A DNA stretch of 64,000 nt from Hydractinia symbiolongicarpus (Eukaryota; Cnidaria; Hydrozoa; Anthoathecata; Hydractiniidae), in contig NC_079881.1 in assembly GCF_029227915.1 (NCBI RefSeq), forward strand, positions 31,969,501 to 32,033,500, read 5' to 3'. Position 1 is the first letter of the stretch, and each line of letters opens with the position of its first letter. Positions 1-11,407 of this stretch are shown one piece after another. Below the pieces are notes generated by a model, which was not told the DNA's origin, did not search any database, and worked only from the letters and a program-made list of their open reading frames with translations. The position numbers and the translations under genes were made by a program.

Positions 1-143
1 GCTACCACAGCGCCTATTGTAATCGCTGAGGTTGGGGAATCATGTCAAATTAAGAAGAATGTTATTTCTTGGAGTCCAATTGTCTCACTTATAACATTAA
101 TAAGGTCACAGTCCAAAATCAGTTCAATTAAGTCCCACAGTCA

Positions 144-166
144 ATCGTTTCATTGTTAAAAGCGAT
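144..166. other. ATCG...CGAT dyad in family A monomers (representative copy)
   Basis: ATCG and CGAT flank a 15-base spacer in the segment reading CAATCGTTTCA...AAAAGCGATGC. Family A keeps both arms in most copies. Family B normally has AAAAGCAATGC, which breaks the right arm. Four-base arms are short, so chance is possible. Confidence 0.3.
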
Positions 167-227
167 GCAACTTAATAATATCAGACAAATATCGCTAAAT
201 ACATGTTGGTACGAATAGGTGACCCAA

Positions 228-245
228 CCGTTGTAACTCAAACGG
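228..245. other. Conserved CCGTT-N8-AACGG inverted repeat (representative copy)
   Basis: The motif CCGTTGTAACTCAAACGG has 5-bp arms, CCGTT and AACGG, around an 8-base spacer. It is kept in most monomers of both families (for example ACCGTTGTAACTCAAACGG in B), although neighbouring segments differ between A and B. Dyad symmetry plus conservation make it a candidate protein-binding site. No known motif is matched convincingly. Confidence 0.5.
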
Positions 246-371
246 ACTGACACCGTTAGAAAGTCAATGAAATGTAGTTTTTGAAACTGTCGCTGTTTCT
301 TCAGCGCGCGATAACGGCTAGGATTGGTCCCACAGTAAACATTGACTTATTTATCTAAATTTTTAAATGAA

Positions 372-386
372 GCGCTACCACAGCGC
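372..386. other. Short perfect inverted repeat at the start of A monomers (representative copy)
   Basis: GCGCT-ACCAC-AGCGC is a perfect 5-bp inverted repeat with a 5-base spacer, and it recurs at the equivalent position of nearly every family A unit. In family B the corresponding bases are GAGCTAACACAGCGCGC or GAGCTAACACAGTTTCC, so the symmetry is lost. It could be a small hairpin or a dyad protein site; the sequence alone does not say which. Confidence 0.6.
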
Positions 387-1492
387 CCAGTGTAATCGCT
401 GAGTTTCGGCAATCATGTCAAATTAAGAAGAATGTTATTTCTTGGAGTCCAATTGTCTCACTTATAACATTTATAAGGTCACAGTCCAAAATCAGTTCAA
501 TTATGTGCCACAGTCAATCGTTTCACTGTTAAAAGCGATGCAACCTAGTAATATGAGAAAAATATCGTTAAATACATGTTGGTACGAATAGGTGACCCAA
601 CCGTTGAAACTCAAACGGACTGACGCCGTTTGAAAGTCAGTAAAATGTAGTATTTGAAACTGTCGGTATTTCTTCAGCGCGCAATAACGGCTAGGATTGG
701 TCCCACAGTAAAAATTGACTTATTAATCTAAATTTTTAAATAAAGCGCTTCCACAGCGCCCAGTGTAATCGCTGAGTTCCGGCAATTATGTCAAATTAAG
801 AAGAATGTTATTTCTTGGAGTCCAATTTTTTTTATTTATCACATTTATCAGTTCACAGTCCAAAGTTAGTTCAATTAAGTCCCACAGTCAATCGTTTCAC
901 TGTTAAAAGCGATGCAACCTAGTAATATCAGATAAATATCGCTAAATACATGTTCGTACGAATATGTGACCCAACCGTTGAAACTCAAATGGACTGACAC
1001 CGTTAGAAAGTGAGTGAAATGTGGTATTTGAAACTGTCTCTATTACTTCAGCGCGCGCTAACGGTTGGATTGGTCCCACAGTATGAAATGACTCATTAAT
1101 CTAAATTTCTGAAAGAAGCGCTACCGCAGCGCCCAGTGTAATCGCTGAGTTTCGGGAATCATGTCAAATTAAGAAGAATGTTATTTCTTGGAGTCCAATT
1201 GTCTCACTTATAACATTGATAAGGTCATAGTCCAAAATCAGTTCAATTATGTGCCACAGTCAATCGTTTCACTGTTAAAGGCGATGCAACCTAGTAATAT
1301 GAGAAAAATATCGTTAAATACATGTTGGTACGAATAGGTGACCCAACCGTTGTAACTCAAACGGACTGACACTGTTAGAAAGTCAATGAAATGTAGTTTT
1401 TGAAACTGTGGCTGTTTCTTCAGCGCGCGATAACGGCTAGGATTGGTCCCACAGTAAGAAATGACTTTTTTATCTTAATTTTTAATTGAAGC

Positions 1493-3353
1493 GCTACCAC
1501 AGCGCCTATTGTAATCGCTGAGGTTGGGGAATCATGTCAAATTAAGAAGAATGTTATTTCTTGGAGTCCAATTGTCTCACTTATAACATTAATAAGGTCA
1601 CAGTCCAAAATCAGTTCAATTAAGTCCCACAGTCAATCGTTTCATTGTTAAAAGCGATGCAACTTAATAATATCAGACAAATATCGCTAAATAGATGTTG
1701 GTACGAATATGTGACTCAACCGTTGAAACTCAAACGGACTGACACCGCTAGAAAGTCAATGAAATGCAGTTTTTGAGACTGTCGCTATTTCTTCAGCGTG
1801 CGATAACGGATTGGTCCCACAGTAAAAATTGATTTATTTATCTAAATTTTTAAATGAAACGCTACCACAGCGCCCAGTGTAATCGCTGAGTTTCGGGAAT
1901 CATGTCAAATTAAGAAGAATGTTATATCTTGGAGCCCAATTGTCTCACTTATAACATTGATAAGGTCACAGTCCAAAATCAGTTCAATTAAGTCCCACAG
2001 TCAATCGTTTCACTGTTAAAAGCGATGCAACCTAGTAGTATCAGATAAATATCGCTAAATACATGTTGGTACGAATATGTGACCCAACTGTTGAAACTCA
2101 AACGGACTGACTCCGTTAGAAAGTCAGTGAAATGTGGTATTTGAAACTGTCTCTATTACTTCAGCGCGCGCTGAAAGCTAGGATTGGTCCCACAGTAAGA
2201 AATGACTCATTAATCTAAATTTTTAAAAGAAGCGCTACCACAGCGCCCAGTGAAATCGCTGAGTTCCGGCAATCATGTCAAATTAAGAAGAATGTTATTT
2301 CTTGGAGTCCAATTTTTTTCATTTATCATATTTATCAGGTCGCAGTCCAAAGTTAGTTCAATTAAGTCCCACAGTCAATCGTTTCATTGTTAAAAGCGAT
2401 GCAACCTAGTAATATCAGAAAAATATCCCTAAATACATCTTGGTACGAATATGTGACCCAACCGTTGAAACTCAAACGGACTGACACCGTTAGAAAGTCA
2501 GTGAAATGTGGTATTTGAAACTGCCTCTATTACTTCAGCGCGCGCTAACGGCTGGATTGGTCCCACAGTATGAAATGACTCATTAATCTAAATTTCTGAA
2601 AGAAGCGCTACCACAGCGCCCAGTGTAATCGCTGAGTTCCGGCAATCATGTCAAATTAAGAAGAATGTTATTTCTTGGAGTCCAATTGTCTCATTTATCA
2701 TATTTATCAGGTCGCAGTCCAAAGTTAGTTCAATTAAGTCCCACAGTCAATCGTTTCATTGTTAAAAGCGATGCAACCTAGTAATATCAGAAAAATATCG
2801 CTAAGTACATCTTGGTACGAATATGTGACCCAACCGTTGAAACTCAAACGGACTGACACCGTTAGAAAATCAGTGAAATGTAGTTTTTGAAACTGTCTCT
2901 ATTACTTCAGCGCGCGCTAAAAGCTAGGATTGGTCCCACAGTAAGAAATGACTCATTAATCTAAATTTTTAAAAGAAGCGCTACCACAGCGCCCAGTGAA
3001 ATCGCTGAGTTCCGGCAATCATGTCAAATTAAGAAGAATGTTATTTCTTGGAGTCCAATTTTTTTCATTTATCATATTTATCAGGTCGCAGTCCAAAGTT
3101 AGTTCAATTAAGTCCCACAGTCAATCGTTTCATTGTTAAAAGCGATGCAACCTAGTAATATCAGAAAAATATCGCTAAATACATCTTGGTACGAATATGT
3201 GACCCAACCGTTGAAACTCAAACGGACTGACACCGTTAGAAAATCAGTGAAATGTAGTATTTGAAACTGTCTCTATTACTTCAGCGCGCGCTAAAAGCTA
3301 GGATTGATCCCACAGTAAGAAATGACTTTTTTATCTTAATTTTTAATTGAAGC
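1493..3353 (+). repeat. Five-monomer A HOR, copy 1 (1861 bp)
   Basis: Units start at 1493, 1861, 2234, 2607 and 2980. The order of markers (GAGGTTGGGG; an AACGCTACC unit with GTTATATCTTGG; GTGAAATCGCTGAGTTCC; GTGTAATCGCTGAGTTCC with TTTCTGAAAG before it; GTGAAATCGC again) is repeated in the same order from 3354. Corresponding units look much more alike than neighbouring units, which defines an HOR. Confidence 0.8.
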
Positions 3354-5212
3354 GCTACCACAGCGCCTATTGTAATCGCTGAGGTTGGGGAATCATGTCA
3401 AATTAAGAAGAATGTTATTTCTTGGAGTCCAATTGTCTCACTTATAACATTAATAAGGTCACAGTCCAAAATCAGTTCAATTAAGTCCCACAGTCAATCG
3501 TTTCATTGTTAAAAGCGATGCAACTTAATAATATCAGACAAATATCGCTAAATAGATGTTGGTACGAATATGTGACTCAACCGTTGAAACTCAAACGGAC
3601 TGACACCGTTAGAAAGTCAATGAAATGCAGTTTTTGAGACTGTCGCTATTTCTTCAGCGTGCGATAACGGATTGGTCCCACAGTAAAAATTGATTTATTT
3701 ATCTAAATTTTTAAATGAAACGCTACCACAGCGCCCAGTGTAATCGCTGAGTTTCGGGAATCATGTCAAATTAAGAAGAATGTTATATCTTGGAGTCCAA
3801 TTGTCTCACTTATAACATTGATAAGGTCACAGTCCAAAATCAGTTCAATTAAGTCCCACAGTCAATCGTTTCACTGTTAAAAGCGATGCAACCTAGTACT
3901 ATCAGATAAATATCGCTAAATACATGTTGGTACGAATATGTGACCCGACTGTTAAAACTCAAACGGACTGACACCGTTAGAAAGTCAGTGAAATGTGGTA
4001 TTTGAAACTGTCTCTATTACTTCAGCGCGCGCTGAAAGCTAGGATTGGTCCCACAGTAAGAAATGACTCATTAATCTAAATTTTTAAAAGAAGCGCTACC
4101 ACAGCGCCCAGTGAAATCGCTGAGTTCCGGCAATCATGTCAAATTAAGAAGAATGTTATTTCTTGGAGTCCAATTTTTTTCATTTATTATATTTATCAGG
4201 TCGCAGTCCAAAGTTAGTTCAATTAAGTCCCACAGTCAATCGTTTCATTGTTAAAAGCGATGCAACCTAGTAATATCAGAAAAATATCGCTAAATACATC
4301 TTGGTACGAATATGTGACCCAACCGTTGAAACTGAAACGGACTGACACCGTTAGAAAGTCAGTGAAATGTGGTATTTGAAACTGCCTCTATTACTTCAGC
4401 GCGCGCTAACGGCTGGATTGGTCCCACAGTATGAAATGACTCATTAATCTAAATTTCTGAAAAAAGCGCTACCACAGCGCCCAGTGTAATCGCTGAGTTC
4501 CGGCAATCATGTCAAATTAAGAAGAATGTTATTTCTTGGAGTCCAATTGTCTCATTTATCATATTTATCAGGTCGCAGTCCAAAGTTAGTTCAATTAAGT
4601 CCCACAGTCAATCGTTTCATTGTTAAAAGCGATGCAACCTAATAATATCAGAAAAATATCGCTAAATACATCTTGGTACGAATATGTGACCCAACCGTTG
4701 AAACTCAAACGGACTGACACCGTTAGAAAATCAGTGAAATGTAGTATTTGAAACTGTCTCTATTACTTCAGCGCGCGCTAAAAGCTAGGATTGGTCCTAC
4801 AATAAGAAATGACTCATTAATCTAAATTTTTAAAAGAAGCGCTACCACAGCGCCCAGTGAAATCGCTGAGTTCCGGCAATCATGTCAAATTAAGAAGAAT
4901 GTTATTTCTTGGAGTCCAATTGTCTCATTTATAACATTAATGAGGTCACAGTCCAAAATCAGTTCAATTAAGTCCCACAGTCAATCGTTTCATTGTTAAA
5001 AGCGATGCAACTTAATAATATCAGACAAATATCGCTAAATAGATGTTGGTACGAATATGTGACTCAACCGTTGAAACTCAAACGGACTGACACCGTTAGA
5101 AAGTCAATGAAATGTGGTATTTGAAACTGTCTCTATTACTTCAGCGCGCGCTAACGGCTGGATTGGTCCCACAGTATGAAATGGCTCATTAATCTAAATT
5201 TCTGAAAGAAGC
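3354..5212 (+). repeat. Five-monomer A HOR, copy 2, with a switched last unit
   Basis: Units at 3354, 3722, 4095, 4468 and 4841 match those of the preceding copy at an offset of about 1861 bp. The unit at 4841 starts like its partner at 2980, but after about 4920 it changes to the sequence of the GAGGTTGGGG type (CATTAATGAGGTCACAGTCC), so its back part comes from a different subtype. This is the trace of a recombination or conversion event inside a monomer. Confidence 0.7.
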
Positions 5213-5545
5213 GCTACCACAGCCCCCAGTGTAATCGCTGAGTTCCGGCAATCATGTCAAATTAAGAAGAATGTTATTTCTTGGAGTCCAATTGTCTCAT
5301 TTATCATATTTATCAGGTCGCAGTCCAAAGTTAGTTCAATTAAGTCCCACAGTCAATCGTTTCATTGGTAAAAGCGATGCAACCTAGTAATATCAGAAAA
5401 ATATCGCTAAATATATGTTGGTACGAATATGTGACCCAACCGTTGAAACTCAAACGGACTGACACCGTTAGAAAATCAGTGAAATGTAGTATTTGAAACT
5501 GTCTCTATTACTTCAGCGCGCGCTAAAAGCTAGGATTGGTGAAGC
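5213..5545 (+). repeat. A monomer with a deletion of about 40 bp
   Basis: The unit is 333 bp long. Near 5540 GGATTGGT is joined directly to GAAGCGCTACC. The usual segment (CCCACAGTAAGAAATGACTC and the following AT-rich stretch) is missing, so the end of the monomer has been lost. Confidence 0.85.
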
Positions 5546-5914
5546 GCTACCACAGCGCCCAGTGAAGTCGCTGAGTTCCGGCGATCATGTCAAATTAAGA
5601 AGAATGTTATTTCTTGGAGTCCAATTTTTTTCATTTATCACATTTATCAGGTCACAGTCCAAAATTAGATCAATTAAGTCCCACAGTCAATCGTTTCATT
5701 GTTAAAAGCGATGCAACTTAATAATATCAGACAAATATCGCTAAATAGATGTTGGTACGAATATGTGACCCAACTGTTGAAACTCAAACGGACTGACACC
5801 GTTAGAAAGTCAATGAAATGCAGTTTTTGAGACTGTCGCTATTTCTTCAGCGTGCGATAACGGATTGGTCCCACAGTAAAAATTGACTTATTTATCTAAA
5901 TTTTTAAATGAAAC

Positions 5915-6199
5915 GCTACCACAGCGCCCAGCGTAATCGCTGAGTTTCGGGAATCATATCAAATTAAGAAGAATGTTATATCTTGGAGTCCAATTGTCTC
6001 ACTTATAACATTGATAAGGTCACAGTCCACAGTTGGTACGAATATGTTACCCAACCGTTGAAACTCAAACGGACTGACACCGTTAGAAAATCAGTGAAAT
6101 GTAGTATTTGAAACTGTGTCTATTACTTCAGGGCGCGCTAACGGCTGGATTGGTCCCACAGTAAGAACTGACTCAATAATCTAAATTTCTGTAAGAAGC
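5915..6199 (+). repeat. A monomer with an internal deletion of about 87 bp
   Basis: The unit is 285 bp long. Near 6030 the sequence runs from GGTCACAGTCC straight to CAGTTGGTACGAATATG, skipping the conserved CAATCGTTTCA to AAATACATG section. Flanking units are full length. Confidence 0.85.
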
Positions 6200-9100
6200 G
6201 CTACCACAGCGCCCAGTGTAATCGCTGAGTTCTGGCAATCATGTCAAATTAAGAAGAATGTTATTTCTTGGAGTCCAATTGTCTCATTTATCATATTTAT
6301 CAGGTCGCAGTCCAAAGTTAGTTCAATTAAGTCCCACAGTCAATCGTTTCATTGGTAAAAGCGATGCAACCTAGTAATATCAGAAAAATATCGCTAAATA
6401 TATGTTGGTACGAATATGTGACCCAACCGTTGAAACTCAAACGGACTGACATCGTTAGAAAATCAGTGAAATGTAGTAATTGAAACTGTCTCTATTACTT
6501 CAGCGCGCGCTAACAGCTAGGATTGGTCCCACAGTAAGAAATGACTCATTAATCTAAATTTTTAAAAGAAGCGCTACCACAGCGCCCAGTGAAATCGCTG
6601 AGTTCCGGCAATCATGTCAAACTAAGAAGAATGTTATTTCTTGGAGTCCAATTTTTTTCATTTATCACATTTATCAGGTCACAGTCCAAAATTAGTTCAA
6701 TTAAGTCCCATAGTCAATCGTTTCACTGCTAAAAGCGATGCAACCTAGTAATATCAGTTAAATATCGCTAAATACATGTTGGTACGAATATGTTACCCAA
6801 CCGTTGAAACTCAAACGGACTGACGCCGTTAGAAAGTCAGTGAAATGTAGCATTTGAAACTGTCTCTAATACTTCAGCGCGCTAACGGCTAGGATTGGTC
6901 CCACAGTAAAAAATGACTTTTTTATCTTAATTTTTAATTGAAGCGCTACCACAGCGCCTAGTGTAATCGCTGAGTTTGGGGAATCATGTCAAATTAAGAA
7001 GAATGTTATTTCTTGGAGTCCAATTGTCTCACTTATAACATTAATAAGGTCACAGTCCAAAACCAGTTCAATTAAGTCCCACAGTCAATCGTTTCATTGT
7101 TAAAAGCGATGCGACTTAATAATGTCAGACAAATATCGCTAAATAGATGTTGGTACGAATATGTGACCCAACCGTTATAACTCAAACGGACAGACACCGT
7201 TAGAAAGTCAATGAAATGCAGTATTTGAAACTGTCTCTATTACTACAGCCCGCACTAACGGCTAGGATTGGTCCCACAGTAAGAAATGACTCATTAATCT
7301 AAATTTTTAAAAGAAGCGCTACCACAGCCCCCAGTGTAATCGCTGAGTTCCGGCAATCATGTCAAATTAAGAAGAATGTTATTTCTTCGAGTCCAATTTT
7401 CTCATTTATCACATTTATCAGGTCACAGTCCAAAGTTAGTTCAGTTAAGTCCCACAGTCAATCGTTTCACTGTTAAAAACGATGCAACCTAGTAAAATCA
7501 GATAAATATCTCTAAATACATATTGGTACGAAAATGTGACCCAACCGTTGTAACTTAAACGGACTGACACCGCTACAAAGTCAATGAAATGTAGTTTTTG
7601 AAACTATTGCCATTTTTTCAGCGCGCGATAACGGCCAGGATTGGTCCCACAGTAAAGAATGACTTATTTATCTAAATTTTTAAATGAAGCGCTACCACAG
7701 CGCCCAGTGTAATCGCTGAGTTTGGTGAATCATGTCAAATTAAGAAGAATGTTATTTCTTGGAGTCCAATTGTCTCACTTATAACATTAATAAGGTCACA
7801 GTCCAAAATCAGTTCAATTAACTCCCACAGTCAATCGTTTCACTGTTAAAAACGATCCAACCTAGTAAAATCAGATAAATATCTCTAAATACATATTGGT
7901 ACGAAAATGTGACCCAACCGTTGAAACTCAAACGGACTGACGCCGTTAGAAAGTCAGTGAAATGTAGCATTTGAAACTGTCTCTAATACTTCAGCGCGCT
8001 AACGGCTAGGATTGGTCCCACAGTAAAAAATGACTTTTTTATCTTAATTTTTAATTGAAGCGCTAGCACAGCGCCTAGTGTAATCGCTGAGTTTGGGGAA
8101 TCATGTCAAATTAAGAAGAATGTTATTTCTTGGAGTCCAATTGTCTCACTTATAACATTAACAAGGTCACAACCCAAAATCAGTTCAATTAAGTCCCACA
8201 GTCAATCGTTTCATTGTTAAAAGCGATGCAACTTAATAATATCAGACAAATATCGCTAAATAAATGTTGGTACGAATATGTTACCCAACCGTTATAACTC
8301 AAACGGACAGACACCGCTACAAAGTCAATGAAATGTAGTTTTTGAAACTATTGCTATTTTTTCAGCGCGCGATAACGGCCAGGATTGGTCCCACAGTAAA
8401 GATTGACTTATTTATCTAAATTTTTAAATGAAGCGCTACCACAGCGCCCAGTGTAATCGCTGAGTTCAGGCAATCATGTCAAATTAAGAAGAATGTTATT
8501 TCTTGGACTCCAATTGTCTCATTTATCACATTAATCAGGTCACAGTCCAATGTTAGTTCAATTAATTCCCACAGTCAATCGTTTCATTGTTAAAAGCGAT
8601 GCAACCTAGTAATATCAGAAAAATATGGCTAAATACATGTTAGTACGCAGAGGTGACCCAACCGTTGATACTCAAACGGACTGACACCGTTAGAAAATCA
8701 GTGAAATGTAGTAATTGAAACTGTCTCTGTTACTTCAGCGCGCGCTAACGGCTAGGATTGGACCCACAGTAAAAAATGACATTTTTATCTTAATTTTTAA
8801 TTGAAGCGCTACCACAGCGCCCAGTGTAATTGCTGAGTTTCGGCAATCATGTCAAATTAGGAAAAATGTTATTTCTTAGAGTCCATTGTCTCACTTATAA
8901 CATTTTTAACGTCACAGTCCATAATCAGTTCAATTAAGTCCCACAGTCAATCGTTTCACTGTTAAAAGCCATACAACCTGGTAATATCAGTTAAATATCG
9001 CTAAATACATGTTGGTACGAATATGTGACCCAACCGTTGAAACTCAAACGGACTGACGCCGTAAGAAAGTCAGTGAAGTGTAGTATTTGAAACTGTCTCT

Positions 9101-9921
9101 AATACTTCAGCGCGCTAACGGCTAGGATTGGTCCGACAGTAAAAAATGACTTTTTTATCTTAATTTTTAAAAGAAGCGCTACCACAGCGCCTAGTGTAAT
9201 TGCTGAGTTTGGGGAATCATGTCAAATTAAGAAGAATGTTATTTCTTGGAGTCCAATTGTCTCACTTATAACATTAATAAGGTCACAGTCCAAAATCAGT
9301 TCAATTAAGTCCCACAGTCAATTGTTTCATTGTTAAAAGCGATGCAACTTAATAATATCAGACAAATATCGCTAAATAGATGTTGGTACGAATATGTGAC
9401 CCAACCGTTGAAACTCAAACGGACTGACGCCGTAAGAAAGTCAGTGAAGTGTAGTATTTGAAACTGTCTCTAATACTTCAGCGCGCTAACGGCTAGGATT
9501 GGTCCGACAGTAAAAAATGACTTTTTTATCTTAATTTTTAATTGAAGCGCTACCACAGCGCCTAGTGTAATTGCTGAGTTTGGGGAATCATGTCAAATTA
9601 AGAAGAATGTTATTTCTTGGAGTCCAATTGTCTCACTTATAACATTAATAAGGTCACAGTCCAAAATCAGTTCAATTAAGTCCCACAGTCAATTGTTTCA
9701 TTGTTAAAAGCGATGCAACTTAATAATATCAGACAAATATCGCTAAATAGATGTTGGTACGAATATGTGACCCAACCGTTATAACTCAAACGAATGGATA
9801 CTGTTAGAAAGACAATGAAATGTAGTATTTGAAACTGTCTCTATTACTTCGGCGCGCGCTAACGGCTAGGATTGGTCCCACAGTAAAAAATGACTTTTTT
9901 ATCTTAATTTTTAATTGAAGC
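6200..9921 (+). repeat. Irregular family A stretch without one clear HOR
   Basis: Ten units start at 6200, 6573, 6945, 7318, 7691, 8062, 8435, 8808, 9178 and 9549. Subtypes are mixed: CCTAGTGTAATCGCTGAGTTTGGGG at 6945 and 8062, a GCGCTAGCAC variant at 8062, and GTTCAGGCAATC at 8435. Units at 7318 and 8435 return at about 11781 and 12155, so this stretch shares subtypes with the array to its right. No non-satellite sequence is seen. Confidence 0.75.
9003..9743 (+). repeat. Tandem duplication of a single A monomer (period 371 bp)
   Basis: The stretch from about 9003 to 9372 is almost identical to 9374-9743. Shared rare markers include CGCCGTAAGAAAGTCAGTGA, GGTCCGACAGT and GTGTAATTGCTGAGTTTGGG. 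The main difference is AAAAGAAGCGCT versus TAATTGAAGCGCT at the unit start. Near-identity of direct neighbours is unusual in this array and indicates a recent one-unit expansion. Confidence 0.75.
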
Positions 9922-11407
9922 GCTACCACAGCGCCCAGTGAAATCGCTGAGTTTCGGCAATCATGTCAAGTTAAGAAGAATGTTATTCCTTGGAACCAAT
10001 TGACTCACTTTCGCATTTATAAGGTCACAGTCCTTAATCAGTTCAATTAAGTCCCACACTCAATCGTTTCACTGTTAAAAGCCATAAAACCCAGTAATAC
10101 CGGAAAATTATCACGAAATACAAGTTGGTACGAATATGTGACTCAACCGTTGTTACTCGAACGGATTGATACTATTAGAAAGTCAATGAAATGTAATTTG
10201 TGAAGGTGCCGCTATTTTTTCAGCGCGATAACGGCTAGGATTGGTCCCACAGTAAAGAATGACTTTTTTGTCTTAATTTTTAATTGAAGCGCTACCACAG
10301 CGCCCAGTGCAATCGCTGAGTTCCGGCAACCATGTCAAATTAAAAAGAATGTTATTTCTTGGAGTCCAGTTGTCTCACTTATAACATTTATAAGGTCACA
10401 GTCCAAAATCAGTTCAATTTAGTCCCATAGTCAATTGTTTCACTGTTAAAAGCGATGCAACCTAGTAATATGAGATAAATATCGCTGAATACATGTTGGT
10501 ACGAATACGTGACCCAACCGTTGAAACTCAAACGGACTGCCACCGTCAGAAAATCAGTGAAATGTAGTATTTGAAACTGTCTCTATTACTTCAGCGCGCG
10601 CTAACGGCTAGGATTGGTCCTACAGTAAAAAGTGACTTTTTTATCTTAATTTTTAATTGAAGCGGTACCACAGCGCCCAGTGTAATTGCTGAGTTTCGGC
10701 AATCGTGTCAAACTAGGAAGAATGTAATTTCTTGGAGTCCAATTGTCTCACTTTAATATTTATAAGGTCACAGTCCATAATCAGTTCAATTAAGTCCCAC
10801 AGTCAATCGTTTCACTGTTAAAAGCCACACAACCTAGTAATACCGGAAAAATGTCACGAAAAACATGTTGGTACGAATATGTGACTCAACCGTTGTAACT
10901 CAAACGGATTGAAACTGTTAGAAAGTGAATGAAATGTAATTTTTGAAACTCTCGCTTTTTCTTCAGCGTGCACTAACGGCTAGGATTGGTGCCACAGTAA
11001 AAAATGACTTTTTTGTCTTAATTTTTAATTGAAGCGCTACCACAGCGCCCAGTGCAATCGCTGAGTTCCGGCAACCATGTCAAATTAAAAAGAATGTTAT
11101 TTCTTGGAGTCCAGTTGTCTCACTTATAACATTTATAAGGTCACAGTCCAAAATCAGTTCAATTTAGTCCCATAGTCAATCGTTTCACTGTTAAAAGCGA
11201 TGCAACTAGTAATATAAGAAAAATATCGCTAAATACATCTTGGTACGAATATGTGACCCAACCGTTTTAACTCAAACGGACTGACACCGTTAGAAAGTCA
11301 GTGAAATGTAGTATTTGAAACTGTGTCTATTACTTCAGCGCGCGCTAACGGCTAGGATTGGTTCCACAGTAAGAAATGACTCATTAATCTGAATTTCTAA
11401 AAGAAGC
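9922..11407 (+). repeat. A monomers introducing the long HOR of the 10-21 kb region
   Basis: Four units start at 9922, 10291, about 10664 and about 11036. Markers are CCTTGGAGCC with ACTCACTTTCGC (9922), GCAACCATGTCAAATTAAAA (10291 and 11036), and the rare GAAGCGGTACC with CGTGTCAAACTAGG (10664). The unit types return at 12889, 13631 and 14004, 2.97 kb downstream (eight units). Confidence 0.65.

Larger units (their letters stand above)
1..1492 (+). repeat. Four-monomer segment of the left A HOR
   Basis: Units start at 1, 374, 747 and 1120. The unit at 1 carries the marker GCGCCTATTG followed by GAGGTTGGGG, and the next unit with that marker starts at 1493, 1492 bp away (4 x 373). The unit at 3354 has the same marker. 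The window begins inside the array, so the true left edge is not visible. Confidence 0.7.

Noticed and set aside
228-250. Possible CENP-B box around CCGTTG...AAACGGAC
   Set aside because: Aligned on CGG, it keeps the central A and CGG of the mammalian box but lacks the TTCG part and the final G. The match is too weak to call.
132-336. Ancient internal duplication of the monomer (GTCCCACAGT occurs twice per A unit, about 195 bp apart)
   Set aside because: Apart from this ten-base word I could not align the two halves convincingly by eye. A self-alignment of the consensus monomer showing identity well above shuffled sequence would be needed to support it.
5493-5705. A 70-codon plus-strand frame
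   Set aside because: It exists only because the deletion at 5540 joins two frames. Untruncated neighbours have stops at the matching positions.
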